A stretch of DNA of 64,000 nt from Bacteroidetes bacterium GWF2_41_31 (lineage in GTDB: Bacteria > Bacteroidota > Bacteroidia > Bacteroidales > F082): contig MEOL01000033.1 of the NCBI GenBank assembly GCA_001769215.1, positions 62,001 to 126,000 on the forward strand. Reading direction: 5' to 3'. This document shows positions 46,105 to 54,898 of this stretch, one piece after another. Each line of letters opens with the position of its first letter. Within the stretch, counting starts at the first letter, position 1. The notes under the pieces were generated by a model. The model saw only the letters and a list, made by a program, of their open reading frames with translations, searched no databases and had not been told where the DNA came from. Position numbers and translations under genes: made by a program.

Positions 46105-46872
46105 ATGAAATTAAAGCAATTTTTATCCGAATCACCTTATAAAAGTGCCATCATTTTCGGTATGGCATTGTTGGTTTTCACGTTCATGTTGTTAATCGCG
46201 AACGTGATCTTCTCTTTTTTTGCTGTGAATAAGGCTTTGAATTTTGTTAAATCAACCACTATTGAAAATAAGGAGGTGTTCCACAATTGGGAAAACGAAG
46301 AGCAACAAAATTTATGGAAGGAGAAATTCTGGATCGAAAATCAAATAAGGGTTTCCAAAGAAGATTCAATGAGTTTGGGAATCAATTTTAAAGACAGCAC
46401 CATTCAACTTCAGTTCAAAGGGCTACCCCTGATCAAAAGTAGAATTGCCCGTACCTGGCCTGAGCACTTCTTATCATCGCTGAGTGCGGAAAATTACAGC
46501 AAAATTTTCGGGCATTTATTGACCATTGATAATGCCGATGCAAATATTTCAAAACGACCTTTTCGCAAAATGAAAGTTACGGCGGAAGGTAATACACAGG
46601 CTGTTGATTCACTAACTTATAAGCCAAAAGCATTTTCATGGAGTTTTGTTACCAACAACAATATTCGTATTGTAATAAAAGGCTATGGGACTGACTCGCT
46701 TGAAATTGTTCCCTCTTTTCGATCCGATGTATTAAAATTCCGTATAGCCGAAAAAACGATAAGCGCCTTTACTGACTTCACTCCTACCCTGTTTATCTGG
46801 ATAAATGATAAAGAGGCTGAAGCCATTTACCGGGCACTTCCCAAAAAAGCCTCCATCGTTATACATAATTAA
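46105..46872 (+). CDS. Membrane-anchored protein of the transpeptidase operon
   Basis: This 255-residue protein has one N-terminal transmembrane segment (AIIFGMALLVFTFMLLIANV) and a periplasmic domain of about 210 residues. I recognise no family or catalytic motif. It starts one base after the L,D-transpeptidase stop, so co-expression is strongly implied, and it is a candidate cofactor or inhibitor of those enzymes. A terminator follows. Confidence 0.75.
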   Translation: MKLKQFLSESPYKSAIIFGMALLVFTFMLLIANVIFSFFAVNKALNFVKSTTIENKEVFHNWENEEQQNLWKEKFWIENQIRVSKEDSMSLGINFKDSTIQLQFKGLPLIKSRIARTWPEHFLSSLSAENYSKIFGHLLTIDNADANISKRPFRKMKVTAEGNTQAVDSLTYKPKAFSWSFVTNNNIRIVIKGYGTDSLEIVPSFRSDVLKFRIAEKTISAFTDFTPTLFIWINDKEAEAIYRALPKKASIVIHN

Positions 46873-46940
46873 ATTTGTTTATTAAACAGGTCGTTATTGC
46901 ACACTTTTTAATTAGCACAATACAGACATAATACACATAA

Positions 46941-46979
46941 AAAAATCCGAATGAAATCATTCACCCGGATTTGTTTTTT
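46941..46979. terminator. Terminator between converging genes
   Basis: AAATCCG pairs with CGGATTT, with an inner AATGA/TCATT pair, and T runs follow on the plus strand and A runs precede it. It can serve the transpeptidase operon and the acyl-CoA dehydrogenase gene. Confidence 0.75.
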
Positions 46980-46992
46980 CTATCAGGTCAGG

Positions 46993-48135
46993 CTATTTTA
47001 TCACTCCTTTACCAATAACCAACCGTTGAATTTGGTTAGTGCCTTCGTATATCTGACACAGTTTGGCATCGCGCATCATTTTCTCCACCAGAAATTCAGT
47101 CGAGTACCCTTCACCTGCCATAATCTGCACGGCATCGGTAGTTACTTTCATGGCCATATCTGAGGCAAGCAATTTGGCCATGGCAGATAGGGTATTGGCT
47201 GTTTTCTGACCTGTATCATAAGCCCAGGCTGCATTCCATGTTAATAAGCGGGCAGCTTCTATTTCAGTTGCCATATCAGCAATCATAAAACTGACTCCCT
47301 GGTTAACGGTGATGGGTTTACCGAATTGAATTCGGTTTTTAGCCCAGCTCTTCGAGGTTTCGTAAGCTTCGCGTGCATTGCCGATACTCAAAGCGGCAAC
47401 TCCTGTACGGGTACGTTCAAAGGTTTTCATGGCCAGTAAAAATCCTTGTCCATCTCCTCCAATCCGCTGATCGATGGGGATTTCAACATCATGGAATTTA
47501 AATTCGGTTTGAACAGAAGCCCTTTGCCCCATCTTCTTCAGATCGGAAACAATTTCTACTCCCGGAGAATTGGTTGGAACAACAAAGGCGGTTAAACTAC
47601 GTGCACCTTTTGAAGGATCAGTCAATGCAAAAACCGTAATAAATGAAGAAACGCTTCCATTGGTGATATAGCGTTTATGTCCGTTCATAATGTATTTATC
47701 GCCATGAAGGATGGCCTGGGTTTTGATTCCGGCCACATCTGAACCGGCATTGGGTTCGGTGAGCGCATAAGCGGCCACACTTTGTTCTTCACTAATCTGT
47801 CCAAAAAATCTTTTCTTCTGTTCTTCAGTAGCTCCCAGATACAGAGGGGTTAAAGCCAGCGTGTTGGCATCCATGCAAATACCAATACCTACGCAACCTG
47901 CCCCCAATTCTTCAGAGGCCAAAGCGCTTTCAAAAATGGTGTGTTCGCTGCCTCCGTAAATTTTTGCCATCGGTCCGTTCATCAGACCTTCTTTATAGGC
48001 TTGCTTTACCACATCCCAGGGGAAAGTAGCCAGCTCGTCGTACTTTCTGGCATTCGGGCGCATGTGGCGGTTAGCGAAATCACGAACTTTCTCCTGAAGT
48101 TCAATCTGTTTGGGTTCTAATGAGAAATCTACCAT
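46993..48135 (-). CDS. Acyl-CoA dehydrogenase, short form
   Basis: This 380-residue FAD enzyme oxidises a short or branched acyl-CoA to its enoyl-CoA, passing electrons to ETF. It shows AYALTEPNAGSDVAG, KRYITNGSVSSF, KKMGQRASVQTEFKF, the R-I-Q-F-G-K-P region and the terminal IYEGTNQIQRLVIGKG with the catalytic Glu. The longest frame starts 34 codons earlier, but those residues are not family-like; MVDFSLEPKQ is the normal start. It resembles butyryl-CoA/isovaleryl-type enzymes; chain length cannot be assigned. Confidence 0.9.
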   Translation of the reverse strand: MVDFSLEPKQIELQEKVRDFANRHMRPNARKYDELATFPWDVVKQAYKEGLMNGPMAKIYGGSEHTIFESALASEELGAGCVGIGICMDANTLALTPLYLGATEEQKKRFFGQISEEQSVAAYALTEPNAGSDVAGIKTQAILHGDKYIMNGHKRYITNGSVSSFITVFALTDPSKGARSLTAFVVPTNSPGVEIVSDLKKMGQRASVQTEFKFHDVEIPIDQRIGGDGQGFLLAMKTFERTRTGVAALSIGNAREAYETSKSWAKNRIQFGKPITVNQGVSFMIADMATEIEAARLLTWNAAWAYDTGQKTANTLSAMAKLLASDMAMKVTTDAVQIMAGEGYSTEFLVEKMMRDAKLCQIYEGTNQIQRLVIGKGVIK

Positions 48136-48321
48136 TTTGTAGTGTGTGTTAATGAATGAAATGAGTTGTGAATAATTTGACCCCGAAAATAGATAAAAAA
48201 TCATTACTACCACGAGTTTTTGGTTAATTTCGTGCAATCGTTCAGTTATTTATTCAATTGTATTCATTATCAATAAGGCCGGATAACTGAGTTAAGTACC
48301 TCATTTTAAAAATATCTTCCA

Positions 48322-49230
48322 TTGAGTCACTCTTCCATACGCAACGGATTTAAAACTTACCTTCAACTCGAAAGAGGTTTGTCGGTCAATACATTGGAAG
48401 CGTATTTGCACGATGTGGATTTATTCCTCAGGTTTCTGGAAGAATCGGGTCAAACCTCCGGATTAAATACCATCAAACTGGAAAATCTTCAGGATTTTAT
48501 TGGTTTTATTACCGAAATGGAACTCGGATCGGCTTCTCAGGCACGGGTTATTTCTGGAATCAAGGCTTTTTTCCGTTACCTGGTCATTGAGAAGCTGGTG
48601 GAAACGGATCCCACAGAATTACTGCAATCGCCTCAAATGGGAATGAAACTCCCGGAATATCTCACCATAGAAGAAATAGAGCTTCTCATCGCGCAAATTG
48701 ATTTGTCTTCATCACAAGGTGAGCGAAATAAGGCGATTATCGAAACTTTGTATGGATGCGGGCTGAGGGTTTCGGAGCTGATCAATATGAGCGTTTCTGA
48801 TTTACACTTAAAAGAAGGAATTATTTCGGTAACGGGGAAGGGTGATAAGCAACGGTTGGTACCACTCGGCTCGATGGCCGAAAAGCAAATCACCACCTAT
48901 CTGAAGCAAATCAGGGTACATGTTTCTCCAAAGAAAGGTTCGGAAGATGTACTGTTTCTTAACATCAGAGGTACCAAGCTTTCGCGTCAGATGGTGTTTC
49001 TCGTTGTAAAGGAACTGGTTCAAAAAGCAGGAATAAAAAAGAGGGTCAGTCCTCATACCTTCAGGCATTCTTACGCAACCCACCTGGTTCAAAACGGAGC
49101 CAATTTGAGAGCTGTGCAGGAATTACTCGGACATGCTTCCATTACCACGACCGAAATATACACTCACCTCAATATCCGTGACTTGCGAAAGGCTATTTTA
49201 AAATATCATCCACGCAATACGTCTTATTAG
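48322..49230 (+). CDS. xerD: Tyrosine recombinase XerD
   Basis: This site-specific recombinase resolves chromosome dimers at dif with XerC. All catalytic residues are present: Arg149 (GCGLRVSEL), Lys173 (TGKGDKQR), His245 and Arg248 (HTFRHSYATHL), His271 (LGHASITTTEIY) and Tyr280. The N-terminal SAM-like domain begins FKTYLQLERGLSVNTLEAYL, so the start must precede it; the only suitable codon is a TTG, and no in-frame ATG exists before residue 65. The 302-residue length and lack of flanking mobile genes favour a housekeeping XerD/XerC over an integrase. Confidence 0.9.
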   Translation: MSHSSIRNGFKTYLQLERGLSVNTLEAYLHDVDLFLRFLEESGQTSGLNTIKLENLQDFIGFITEMELGSASQARVISGIKAFFRYLVIEKLVETDPTELLQSPQMGMKLPEYLTIEEIELLIAQIDLSSSQGERNKAIIETLYGCGLRVSELINMSVSDLHLKEGIISVTGKGDKQRLVPLGSMAEKQITTYLKQIRVHVSPKKGSEDVLFLNIRGTKLSRQMVFLVVKELVQKAGIKKRVSPHTFRHSYATHLVQNGANLRAVQELLGHASITTTEIYTHLNIRDLRKAILKYHPRNTSY

Positions 49231-49296
49231 ATTATGAAAAATGAGCTAAAGCCAGGTTCTTATACCAGAAAATTAATCAGGGCATATACAATTCCC

Positions 49297-49344
49297 AACT
49301 TAAGGCACTTTTAACTTAAGGCACTTTTAACTTAAGATACTTAC
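49297..49344. repeat. 16-bp tandem repeat, three units
   Basis: Two identical copies of AACTTAAGGCACTTTT are followed by a diverged third, AACTTAAGATACTTAC. Each unit contains the palindrome CTTAAG. It lies between the stops of xerD and a converging gene. Confidence 0.8.
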
Positions 49345-49345
49345 A

Positions 49346-49816
49346 TTAAACAGCTTGTATATTTCCGTGTTCGTCAATAAACATTCCGAAATTCATATAT
49401 ACCAAAGCACCTTCGCGAAAGAAAAAATCCATCATACTTTCTTCATACGACAAGCGGATTTCATGTCCTTCTCCCCCCTCATCATCTTCGGTTTCGGTTT
49501 CGTAGGCTTTCATTCCGTGCTGTTTCATCAAATTGATAATGAACTCCTGCGGTTTACCCAATATTTCTTCACCAAAGAGAGTGGTTTTGGGATGATCTAC
49601 TTCTATGCCTGCCAAAATTTGCGATGCAAGACCAACGAAAAAAGCAGAAAAACCCGCTTTCCAATAGTGCAGGACAGTGGTATTCATTTGCTCATCTTCA
49701 TCAAAATGGTCAATTTCCTCGGGTTCACCAAATTTCTCTACAAATTCATCCATACCCAATCCAAAGGTGATGTTTCCATAACCGATATTAGGTTTAATCT
49801 CAAAGTTATTCAGCAT
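49346..49816 (-). CDS. Hypothetical acidic protein
   Basis: This 156-residue protein is cytosolic with no signal peptide. GYGNITFGLGMDEFVEKFGEPEEI looks like the small beta-alpha fold of SmpA/BamE-like or DUF-type proteins, where a residue pair G-x-P follows a helix, but the match is weak. A run of acids (ETEDDEGGEGHE) follows. Function unknown. It is read toward xerD. Confidence 0.6.
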   Translation of the reverse strand: MLNNFEIKPNIGYGNITFGLGMDEFVEKFGEPEEIDHFDEDEQMNTTVLHYWKAGFSAFFVGLASQILAGIEVDHPKTTLFGEEILGKPQEFIINLMKQHGMKAYETETEDDEGGEGHEIRLSYEESMMDFFFREGALVYMNFGMFIDEHGNIQAV

Positions 49817-49869
49817 TTTAAAACATTTATATTGTTAGTTGTTATTGATTTTTGAATCAAAATAAAAAT

Positions 49870-50676
49870 TTACTTAAATGGTGAATCTGGTTCCTTTGCC
49901 ATGTGATTAAACACCATTGCATCAAGCATATCAGGAAAAAACTTATTGATTAAATTGGTTAGTTTTCCCTGTTTTGTCAGGATTATTTTATTTTTTCGTC
50001 GGCCAATGGCTTTGTAAAGATGAAGTGCCACTTCTTCGGCAGTCATCATGCTATTTTCATCACGAGGCGATTCACCTTGCATCGACCCATCGGCTGCCAA
50101 GGCTGTCATTCGGATATTGGAAGCTGTAAAACCAGGGAAAGCCAGCATCACATGCAGGTCTTTTTTTAAATTTTCGATGCGCAGTGATTGCATAAATCCG
50201 TTAATGGCAAATTTGGAAGCGGAATAACCAGTTCGTCCGGGCAGGCCTTTGATGCCGGCAATAGAAGAAACACTTACAACACTCCCCTTCTGTTCTAATA
50301 AATAGGGTAAAGCATATTTGGTACAATAAACAGCACCCCAGAAGTTAACACCCATGAGTTGTTTTATTACCGCTAAATCGGCTTCCTCAAAAAGTGCCCT
50401 CATGGAAATTCCTGCATTGTTAATTAATACATCGATAGTTCCAAAGCTATTGACGGCAGTTAATATCAGGTTTTTGCAATCGTTTTCGATGCTTACATCC
50501 GTTTTTACAAAAGCAACCTCCCCGCCTGACAATTTGATTTGTTCAGCGACTTCCATCAACTTTTCATGGTTACGGGCACCAATGACTACTTTTGATCCAT
50601 TTCGTGCAAAAAGTTGTGCCAGAGCCTTGCCAATACCTGAACTGGCTCCTGTAATAACGACTACCTTTTCCCTCAC
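49870..50676 (-). CDS. Short-chain dehydrogenase/reductase (SDR)
   Basis: This 268-residue classical SDR uses NAD(P): cofactor motif TGASSGIG at residues 9-16, NNAGIS near residue 88, Ser in VSVSSIAG, and the catalytic pair Tyr-x3-Lys in GYSASKF. The substrate is unknown; the C-terminal KLTNLINKFFPDMLDAMVF suggests a membrane-associating tail as in SDRs acting on lipids. It is divergent from the aminotransferase operon, so the intergenic 75 bases probably hold both promoters. Confidence 0.9.
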   Translation of the reverse strand: MREKVVVITGASSGIGKALAQLFARNGSKVVIGARNHEKLMEVAEQIKLSGGEVAFVKTDVSIENDCKNLILTAVNSFGTIDVLINNAGISMRALFEEADLAVIKQLMGVNFWGAVYCTKYALPYLLEQKGSVVSVSSIAGIKGLPGRTGYSASKFAINGFMQSLRIENLKKDLHVMLAFPGFTASNIRMTALAADGSMQGESPRDENSMMTAEEVALHLYKAIGRRKNKIILTKQGKLTNLINKFFPDMLDAMVFNHMAKEPDSPFK

Positions 50677-50746
50677 TTCAATTTTTTTACAATGATAGCA
50701 ATAATTCCCAATTAAAAGAACTACTTAACATTATTTGTAATTAGTG

Positions 50747-50754
50747 TAAATTTG
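50747..50754 (+). promoter_or_regulatory. -7 box of aminotransferase operon (TAAATTTG)
   Basis: This matches TAnnTTTG and overlaps a TTG start of a longer frame, so the ATG 15 bases later is the likely start. Confidence 0.5.
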
Positions 50755-50769
50755 CAGAAAATTATTGCG

Positions 50770-51960
50770 ATGCAACTCACTAATCGACAACTTTTTCTGC
50801 AAAACCTGGCTATACCGGCAATTGTTCCCGATGCCCTGGAAATTGTTTATGCCGAAGGTATCTATTTGTATGAATTGAGTGGCGACAGGTATATCGACCT
50901 GGTGTCGGGTGTATCGGTAAGCAATGTTGGGCACCGCCATCCAAAAGTTATTAAAGCCATTGAAGATCAACTTGGTAAATATATGCACCTGATGGTGTAC
51001 GGAAAATATATTCAGTCGCCCCAAGTGCAATTGGCAGGTGCACTGGCAGCTAATTTACCTGAATCACTGCAATCGGTTTTTCTGGTCAACTCAGGCAGTG
51101 AAGCCATCGAAGGCGCATTAAAATTAGCCAAAAGAGCCACAGGTCGTACAGAACTTATTGCATTTAAAAATGCCTACCACGGAAGCACGCATGGTGCCTT
51201 AAGCGTATTGGGAAATGAAGAAATGAAATCGGCTTTCAGGCCATTACTCCCGGATGTGAAATTTTGCACGTTTAACGACCCAAACATGCTTCCGGAAATC
51301 ACTGAAAGAACTGCATGCGTTATCGTAGAACCCATTCAGGCGGAAGCCGGTATTGTAATTCCGGATACAGAATGGATTAATGCATTGCGGCATCGGTGTT
51401 CAAATACCGGTACTTTGCTGATATTCGATGAAGTTCAAATGGGTTTTGGCCGAACCGGCAAGTTGATGGCATTTGAACATTTTGGCATTGTTCCCGACAT
51501 TCTTTGCCTGGCCAAAGGCATGGGCGGTGGCATGCCCATTGGAGCTTTCGTGGCTTCCAGGCAATTGATGAACTTGCTGACACATCATCCGGCCCTGGGC
51601 CATATCACCACTTTTGGAGGACATCCGGTGTGTGCAGCAGCAGCGCTGGCCAGTCTTCAGGTCATTCTGGACGAGAATCTTTCCTTGTCGGCGCAACTCA
51701 AAGGAAAACAATTTGTTAACTTACTTGAAAAACATCCTTTGGTTGCCCAAATCAGACAGATTGGTCTGATGCTGGCAGTAGAACTTATCCCCGGCTATTC
51801 AGTGGATAAACTGGTCAAAATATTTCAAAAGAACCGACTTATCGTAGATCAATTCCTGTTCAATTCTACTGCTTTCAGGATAGCTCCTCCCCTGACTATT
51901 ACCAATTCGGAGGTTGTAGAATCTGCAAAATTGGTTATTCAAAGTTTAAACGAACTTTAA
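50770..51960 (+). CDS. Class III PLP aminotransferase
   Basis: This 396-residue enzyme belongs to the acetylornithine/GABA aminotransferase group. It has the fold marker [20 protein letters not shown], the PLP-contacting [12 protein letters not shown] and the Schiff-base Lys249 in [14 protein letters not shown]. Substrate is unclear; it is shorter than the beta-alanine-type enzyme in the pyrimidine operon and belongs to another subgroup. The next gene starts 4 bases after its stop, so it heads an operon with a deiminase-like protein and aat. Confidence 0.88.
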   Translation: MQLTNRQLFLQNLAIPAIVPDALEIVYAEGIYLYELSGDRYIDLVSGVSVSNVGHRHPKVIKAIEDQLGKYMHLMVYGKYIQSPQVQLAGALAANLPESLQSVFLVNSGSEAIEGALKLAKRATGRTELIAFKNAYHGSTHGALSVLGNEEMKSAFRPLLPDVKFCTFNDPNMLPEITERTACVIVEPIQAEAGIVIPDTEWINALRHRCSNTGTLLIFDEVQMGFGRTGKLMAFEHFGIVPDILCLAKGMGGGMPIGAFVASRQLMNLLTHHPALGHITTFGGHPVCAAAALASLQVILDENLSLSAQLKGKQFVNLLEKHPLVAQIRQIGLMLAVELIPGYSVDKLVKIFQKNRLIVDQFLFNSTAFRIAPPLTITNSEVVESAKLVIQSLNEL

Positions 51961-51964
51961 TCCA

Positions 51965-53596
51965 ATGAAAAAACCAGTCCAGCTCATCCTGCTTTTGATT
52001 ACTTGCTTCCGGCTTACCGCACAAATGGCAGTAACCATGCCGGGAGATTTTGAAAAGAGTGAAGGATTAATCCTCAATTGGAACAACCAGGAAGAGATCA
52101 ATCTGGCGACTGTCCAAATGATTACCTCGGTTCAACAACAAGCAGTACCCATCTGGATTCTTTATCAAAGGGATCCTGTTCCCATGGATACCACGGAGAT
52201 CAGTCTTTTTCTTATTTCTCAAGGAGCAACTATGGAAAATATCCATTTCCTTCCTGCTCATTATCAGGGCTCTTGGATTAGAAACTTTGGTCCCATGATG
52301 GGTTATGGTGTTTTTAATCAAAATCTGGAACGGTTTATTTATGATGCAGGTTATACTTATAATTACCCGCCTGAAGATGACAGCATTCCTGCACAACTGG
52401 CACATTACTGGCATTGGCCCTTAGCGGAAATTCCATTGGAGTTGGATGGAGGAAACCTGTTAAATGATGGTCTGAAAAGAGGGTTTTCAACCAAACGCGT
52501 ATTGGAAATGAATCCTCTGCTATCAGAAATAGATATTAAAAACATGCTGAAAGAAAAATATAACCTGAATGATTGGGTTTTTCTGGAGACTTTGGAGCAT
52601 AGTGGCGGCGGTGATGGTAATCGCCTGGATGGGTTTATGTTGGTGCTGGATTTTGAGACCATCCTGATTTCAGAATATCCTGATACCCTGCCCGATTATG
52701 AGGCTATTGAGAGCAATATATTAACACTACAAAGCTTAACCAACGCTTTTGGCCGTCCGTATAACATTTTCAGGGTTCCGGCACCACCTATAGCCGATGG
52801 TACATTTACTACCACGCAGCAGGGTGAAATGCGCACCTATACAAATGCCTTAATCATAAACAACCAGGTGGTGGTCCCGTCCTACGGATTACCATGGTAT
52901 GATTCTGTAGCCCGTACAGTTTTTAAGGAAGCCATGCCCGGTTATCAAATCAGTATGGTGGATGCAAGCGCACTTACTCCCCAATATGGAGCCATCCGCA
53001 GCCTGTCTGAGGTCATTCCTCCATCACATTATTTGCGTATCGAACACAAGAAAATTACCGGACCTCAACCTTATCAACCCAATGTTCAGGTGACCTGCAT
53101 TTCCAAAGCAGGAGAATTGGTCGAAGACATGTGGTTGTATTACCGGGTTAATTCAGATACCAATTATACAAAAACGCCTATTTATTTGGTTTGCCCTGAA
53201 CACTTTGGAGTAATAGAGGGTCTGGCTGAGGATGACACCGTTCACTACTATCTGGAAGCCAACTCTACTTCTGCCACTACGACTTATCCTCTTTCGGCTC
53301 CCGATGGAAACTTTACTTTTTGGTTCGACGTGGTGTCGGAAATTGATCTCCCTGAAAAATTCAACACCTCCTTTGTTTTTCCAAATCCCGGGAACGGTAT
53401 AATTAGGTTTCAACTTTCTGATAAAATGAATCTGGCTGAAATGCGGCTTTATACATTAAATGGTCAGTTGTTATTTGAAACCTCCGTTACCAATAATCAA
53501 CCTGTAAATATTAAGCGTTTTGTATCGCCCGGAGTGTACCTTGTCAGGTTGAACACCAAATACGAGGAAGAAGTCATCAAGTTAATCATTTATTAG
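51965..53596 (+). CDS. T9SS-exported peptidylarginine/agmatine deiminase homologue, probably inactive
   Basis: The protein has a signal peptide, a PAD-family domain (about 25-360) and a C-terminal type IX sorting domain (about 465-543, with FVFPNPGNGIIRF, LYTLNGQLLFE, FVSPGVYLVRL), so it should be secreted or surface-attached. Family residues that do catalysis are changed: Asp of WxRDxGP is Asn107 (WIRNFGP), His of HxD is Arg220 (NRLDGF), and the Cys of HCxT is Ser346 (AIRSLSE). Asn294 (YTNALI) and GGN are kept. The usual guanidino chemistry is therefore unlikely. It sits 4 bases after an aminotransferase and 1 base before aat. Confidence 0.82.
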   Translation: MKKPVQLILLLITCFRLTAQMAVTMPGDFEKSEGLILNWNNQEEINLATVQMITSVQQQAVPIWILYQRDPVPMDTTEISLFLISQGATMENIHFLPAHYQGSWIRNFGPMMGYGVFNQNLERFIYDAGYTYNYPPEDDSIPAQLAHYWHWPLAEIPLELDGGNLLNDGLKRGFSTKRVLEMNPLLSEIDIKNMLKEKYNLNDWVFLETLEHSGGGDGNRLDGFMLVLDFETILISEYPDTLPDYEAIESNILTLQSLTNAFGRPYNIFRVPAPPIADGTFTTTQQGEMRTYTNALIINNQVVVPSYGLPWYDSVARTVFKEAMPGYQISMVDASALTPQYGAIRSLSEVIPPSHYLRIEHKKITGPQPYQPNVQVTCISKAGELVEDMWLYYRVNSDTNYTKTPIYLVCPEHFGVIEGLAEDDTVHYYLEANSTSATTTYPLSAPDGNFTFWFDVVSEIDLPEKFNTSFVFPNPGNGIIRFQLSDKMNLAEMRLYTLNGQLLFETSVTNNQPVNIKRFVSPGVYLVRLNTKYEEEVIKLIIY

Positions 53597-53597
53597 C

Positions 53598-54302
53598 ATG
53601 CCTGTTTTCGAACTAACTAAAGATTGCCTGTTCCCTGATCCAACTCTTTCTGAGCCAGATGGCTTGTTGGCTTACGGTGGCGATTTGAGCGTGAAGCGTT
53701 TATTGGCAGCCTATTCAGAAGGTATATTTCCCTGGTTTTCGGATGAAGACCCCATCTTATGGTGGTCGCCCGATCCCCGGATGGTGTTATTCCCACAGAC
53801 ATTTATCAGGCACAAAAGTTTGCGTACCCTGATTAACAAAGGGAAATTTCAGGTAACATTCGACACGGTCTTCGAAAAAGTCATTAGAAAATGCGCGGAG
53901 GTGGAGCGTTTAGGTCTGGAAAATGGCACATGGATAACGGAAGAGATGGTTCGTGCGTATATAAGACTACACAGGGCTGGTTATGCCCATTCGGTTGAAA
54001 CCTGGTTTGAAGGTGAACTTGTGGGAGGATTGTATGGCATTTCTTTGGGTGGGATGTTTTTTGGTGAATCCATGTTTCATACCATGAGCGATGCCTCCAA
54101 GGTTGCGCTGTGGCACCTGGTAGAGTTGTTAATTGCATGGGATTTTGATTTGATTGATGCCCAGCAGGACACAAAGCACTTACGAAACATGGGAGGAAAG
54201 TTAATCCGTAGAAAAGATTTTTTACATTTGTTAGTTCAATCGACATCAAAACCTTCGAAAGTTGGAAAGTGGACAGGGGAAATGATTGACGCCCAAATTT
54301 AA
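53598..54302 (+). CDS. aat: Leucyl/phenylalanyl-tRNA-protein transferase
   Basis: This enzyme transfers Leu or Phe from charged tRNA to proteins with N-terminal Lys or Arg, marking them for ClpAP degradation (N-end rule). It has EGIFPWFSDEDPILWWSPDPR near residue 40, ENGTWITEEMVRAYIRLH, HSVETWFEGELVGGLYG, GGMFFGESMFH, and DAQQDTKHLRNMGGK. The 234 residues match Aat length. The start overlaps nothing and lies 1 base after the deiminase-like gene, as the last gene of a three-gene operon. Confidence 0.95.
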   Translation: MPVFELTKDCLFPDPTLSEPDGLLAYGGDLSVKRLLAAYSEGIFPWFSDEDPILWWSPDPRMVLFPQTFIRHKSLRTLINKGKFQVTFDTVFEKVIRKCAEVERLGLENGTWITEEMVRAYIRLHRAGYAHSVETWFEGELVGGLYGISLGGMFFGESMFHTMSDASKVALWHLVELLIAWDFDLIDAQQDTKHLRNMGGKLIRRKDFLHLLVQSTSKPSKVGKWTGEMIDAQI

Positions 54303-54332
54303 ATCGTTGTTTGACAGCAAAAACCAAATGGT

Positions 54333-54806
54333 ATGGAAGATAGAAAAGTATTTATGAAGGAGGCCATCACATTGGCGCTTAGTAATGTGGAAAACAGCCA
54401 TGGAGGGCCTTTTGGTGCAGTGGTGGTTAAAGAGGGAAAGGTCATAGGTTCGGGTGCCAACCAGGTAACAGCTTCCAACGACCCAACGGCACATGCTGAG
54501 ATAGTTGCGATTCGGGAGGCAACTTCAAAATTGGGAACTTTTGATTTAACAGGATGTGAAATCTATGCCAGCTGTGAGCCTTGTCCCATGTGCTTGGGAG
54601 CCATTTACTGGGCAAAAATTGGAAAGCTCTATTACGCGGCTACCAAAGATGATGCTGCCAAAGCTGATTTCGATGATTCACATATTTATCAGGAATTTGC
54701 ATTGCCAAAAAATGAACGCGCCCTGGTTTCGCTTCAAATGATGCGGGATGATGCGGTAAAGGTGTTTGAAGCCTGGAATAAGAGTGATCAAAAGGTTCCA
54801 TACTGA
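54333..54806 (+). CDS. Nucleoside/guanine deaminase family protein
   Basis: This 157-residue zinc deaminase has the ligand and catalytic motifs HAEIVAI (His, Glu) and SCEPCPMCLGAIYW (two Cys). The ending with FALPKNERA and EAWNKSDQKVPY resembles GuaD-type guanine deaminases of Bacillus, which add short C-terminal residues over the active site of a neighbour. A tRNA adenosine deaminase (TadA) is less likely because of that tail. It starts 30 bases after aat and may share its transcript. Confidence 0.85.
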   Translation: MEDRKVFMKEAITLALSNVENSHGGPFGAVVVKEGKVIGSGANQVTASNDPTAHAEIVAIREATSKLGTFDLTGCEIYASCEPCPMCLGAIYWAKIGKLYYAATKDDAAKADFDDSHIYQEFALPKNERALVSLQMMRDDAVKVFEAWNKSDQKVPY

Positions 54807-54898
54807 GTGTTTCTCATTCCGGCTGATAATTTTACGGGGTTTTACATCCGACGATTATAAAAAAATCTAACTTTTTGAACGCTGTAAAGAGCGATTAA

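Noticed and set aside
48322-49230. XerD as an integrase of a mobile element
   Set aside because: No att site, excisionase or cargo nearby and the length and motifs fit housekeeping XerD; the element at the left end of the window must use another integrase.
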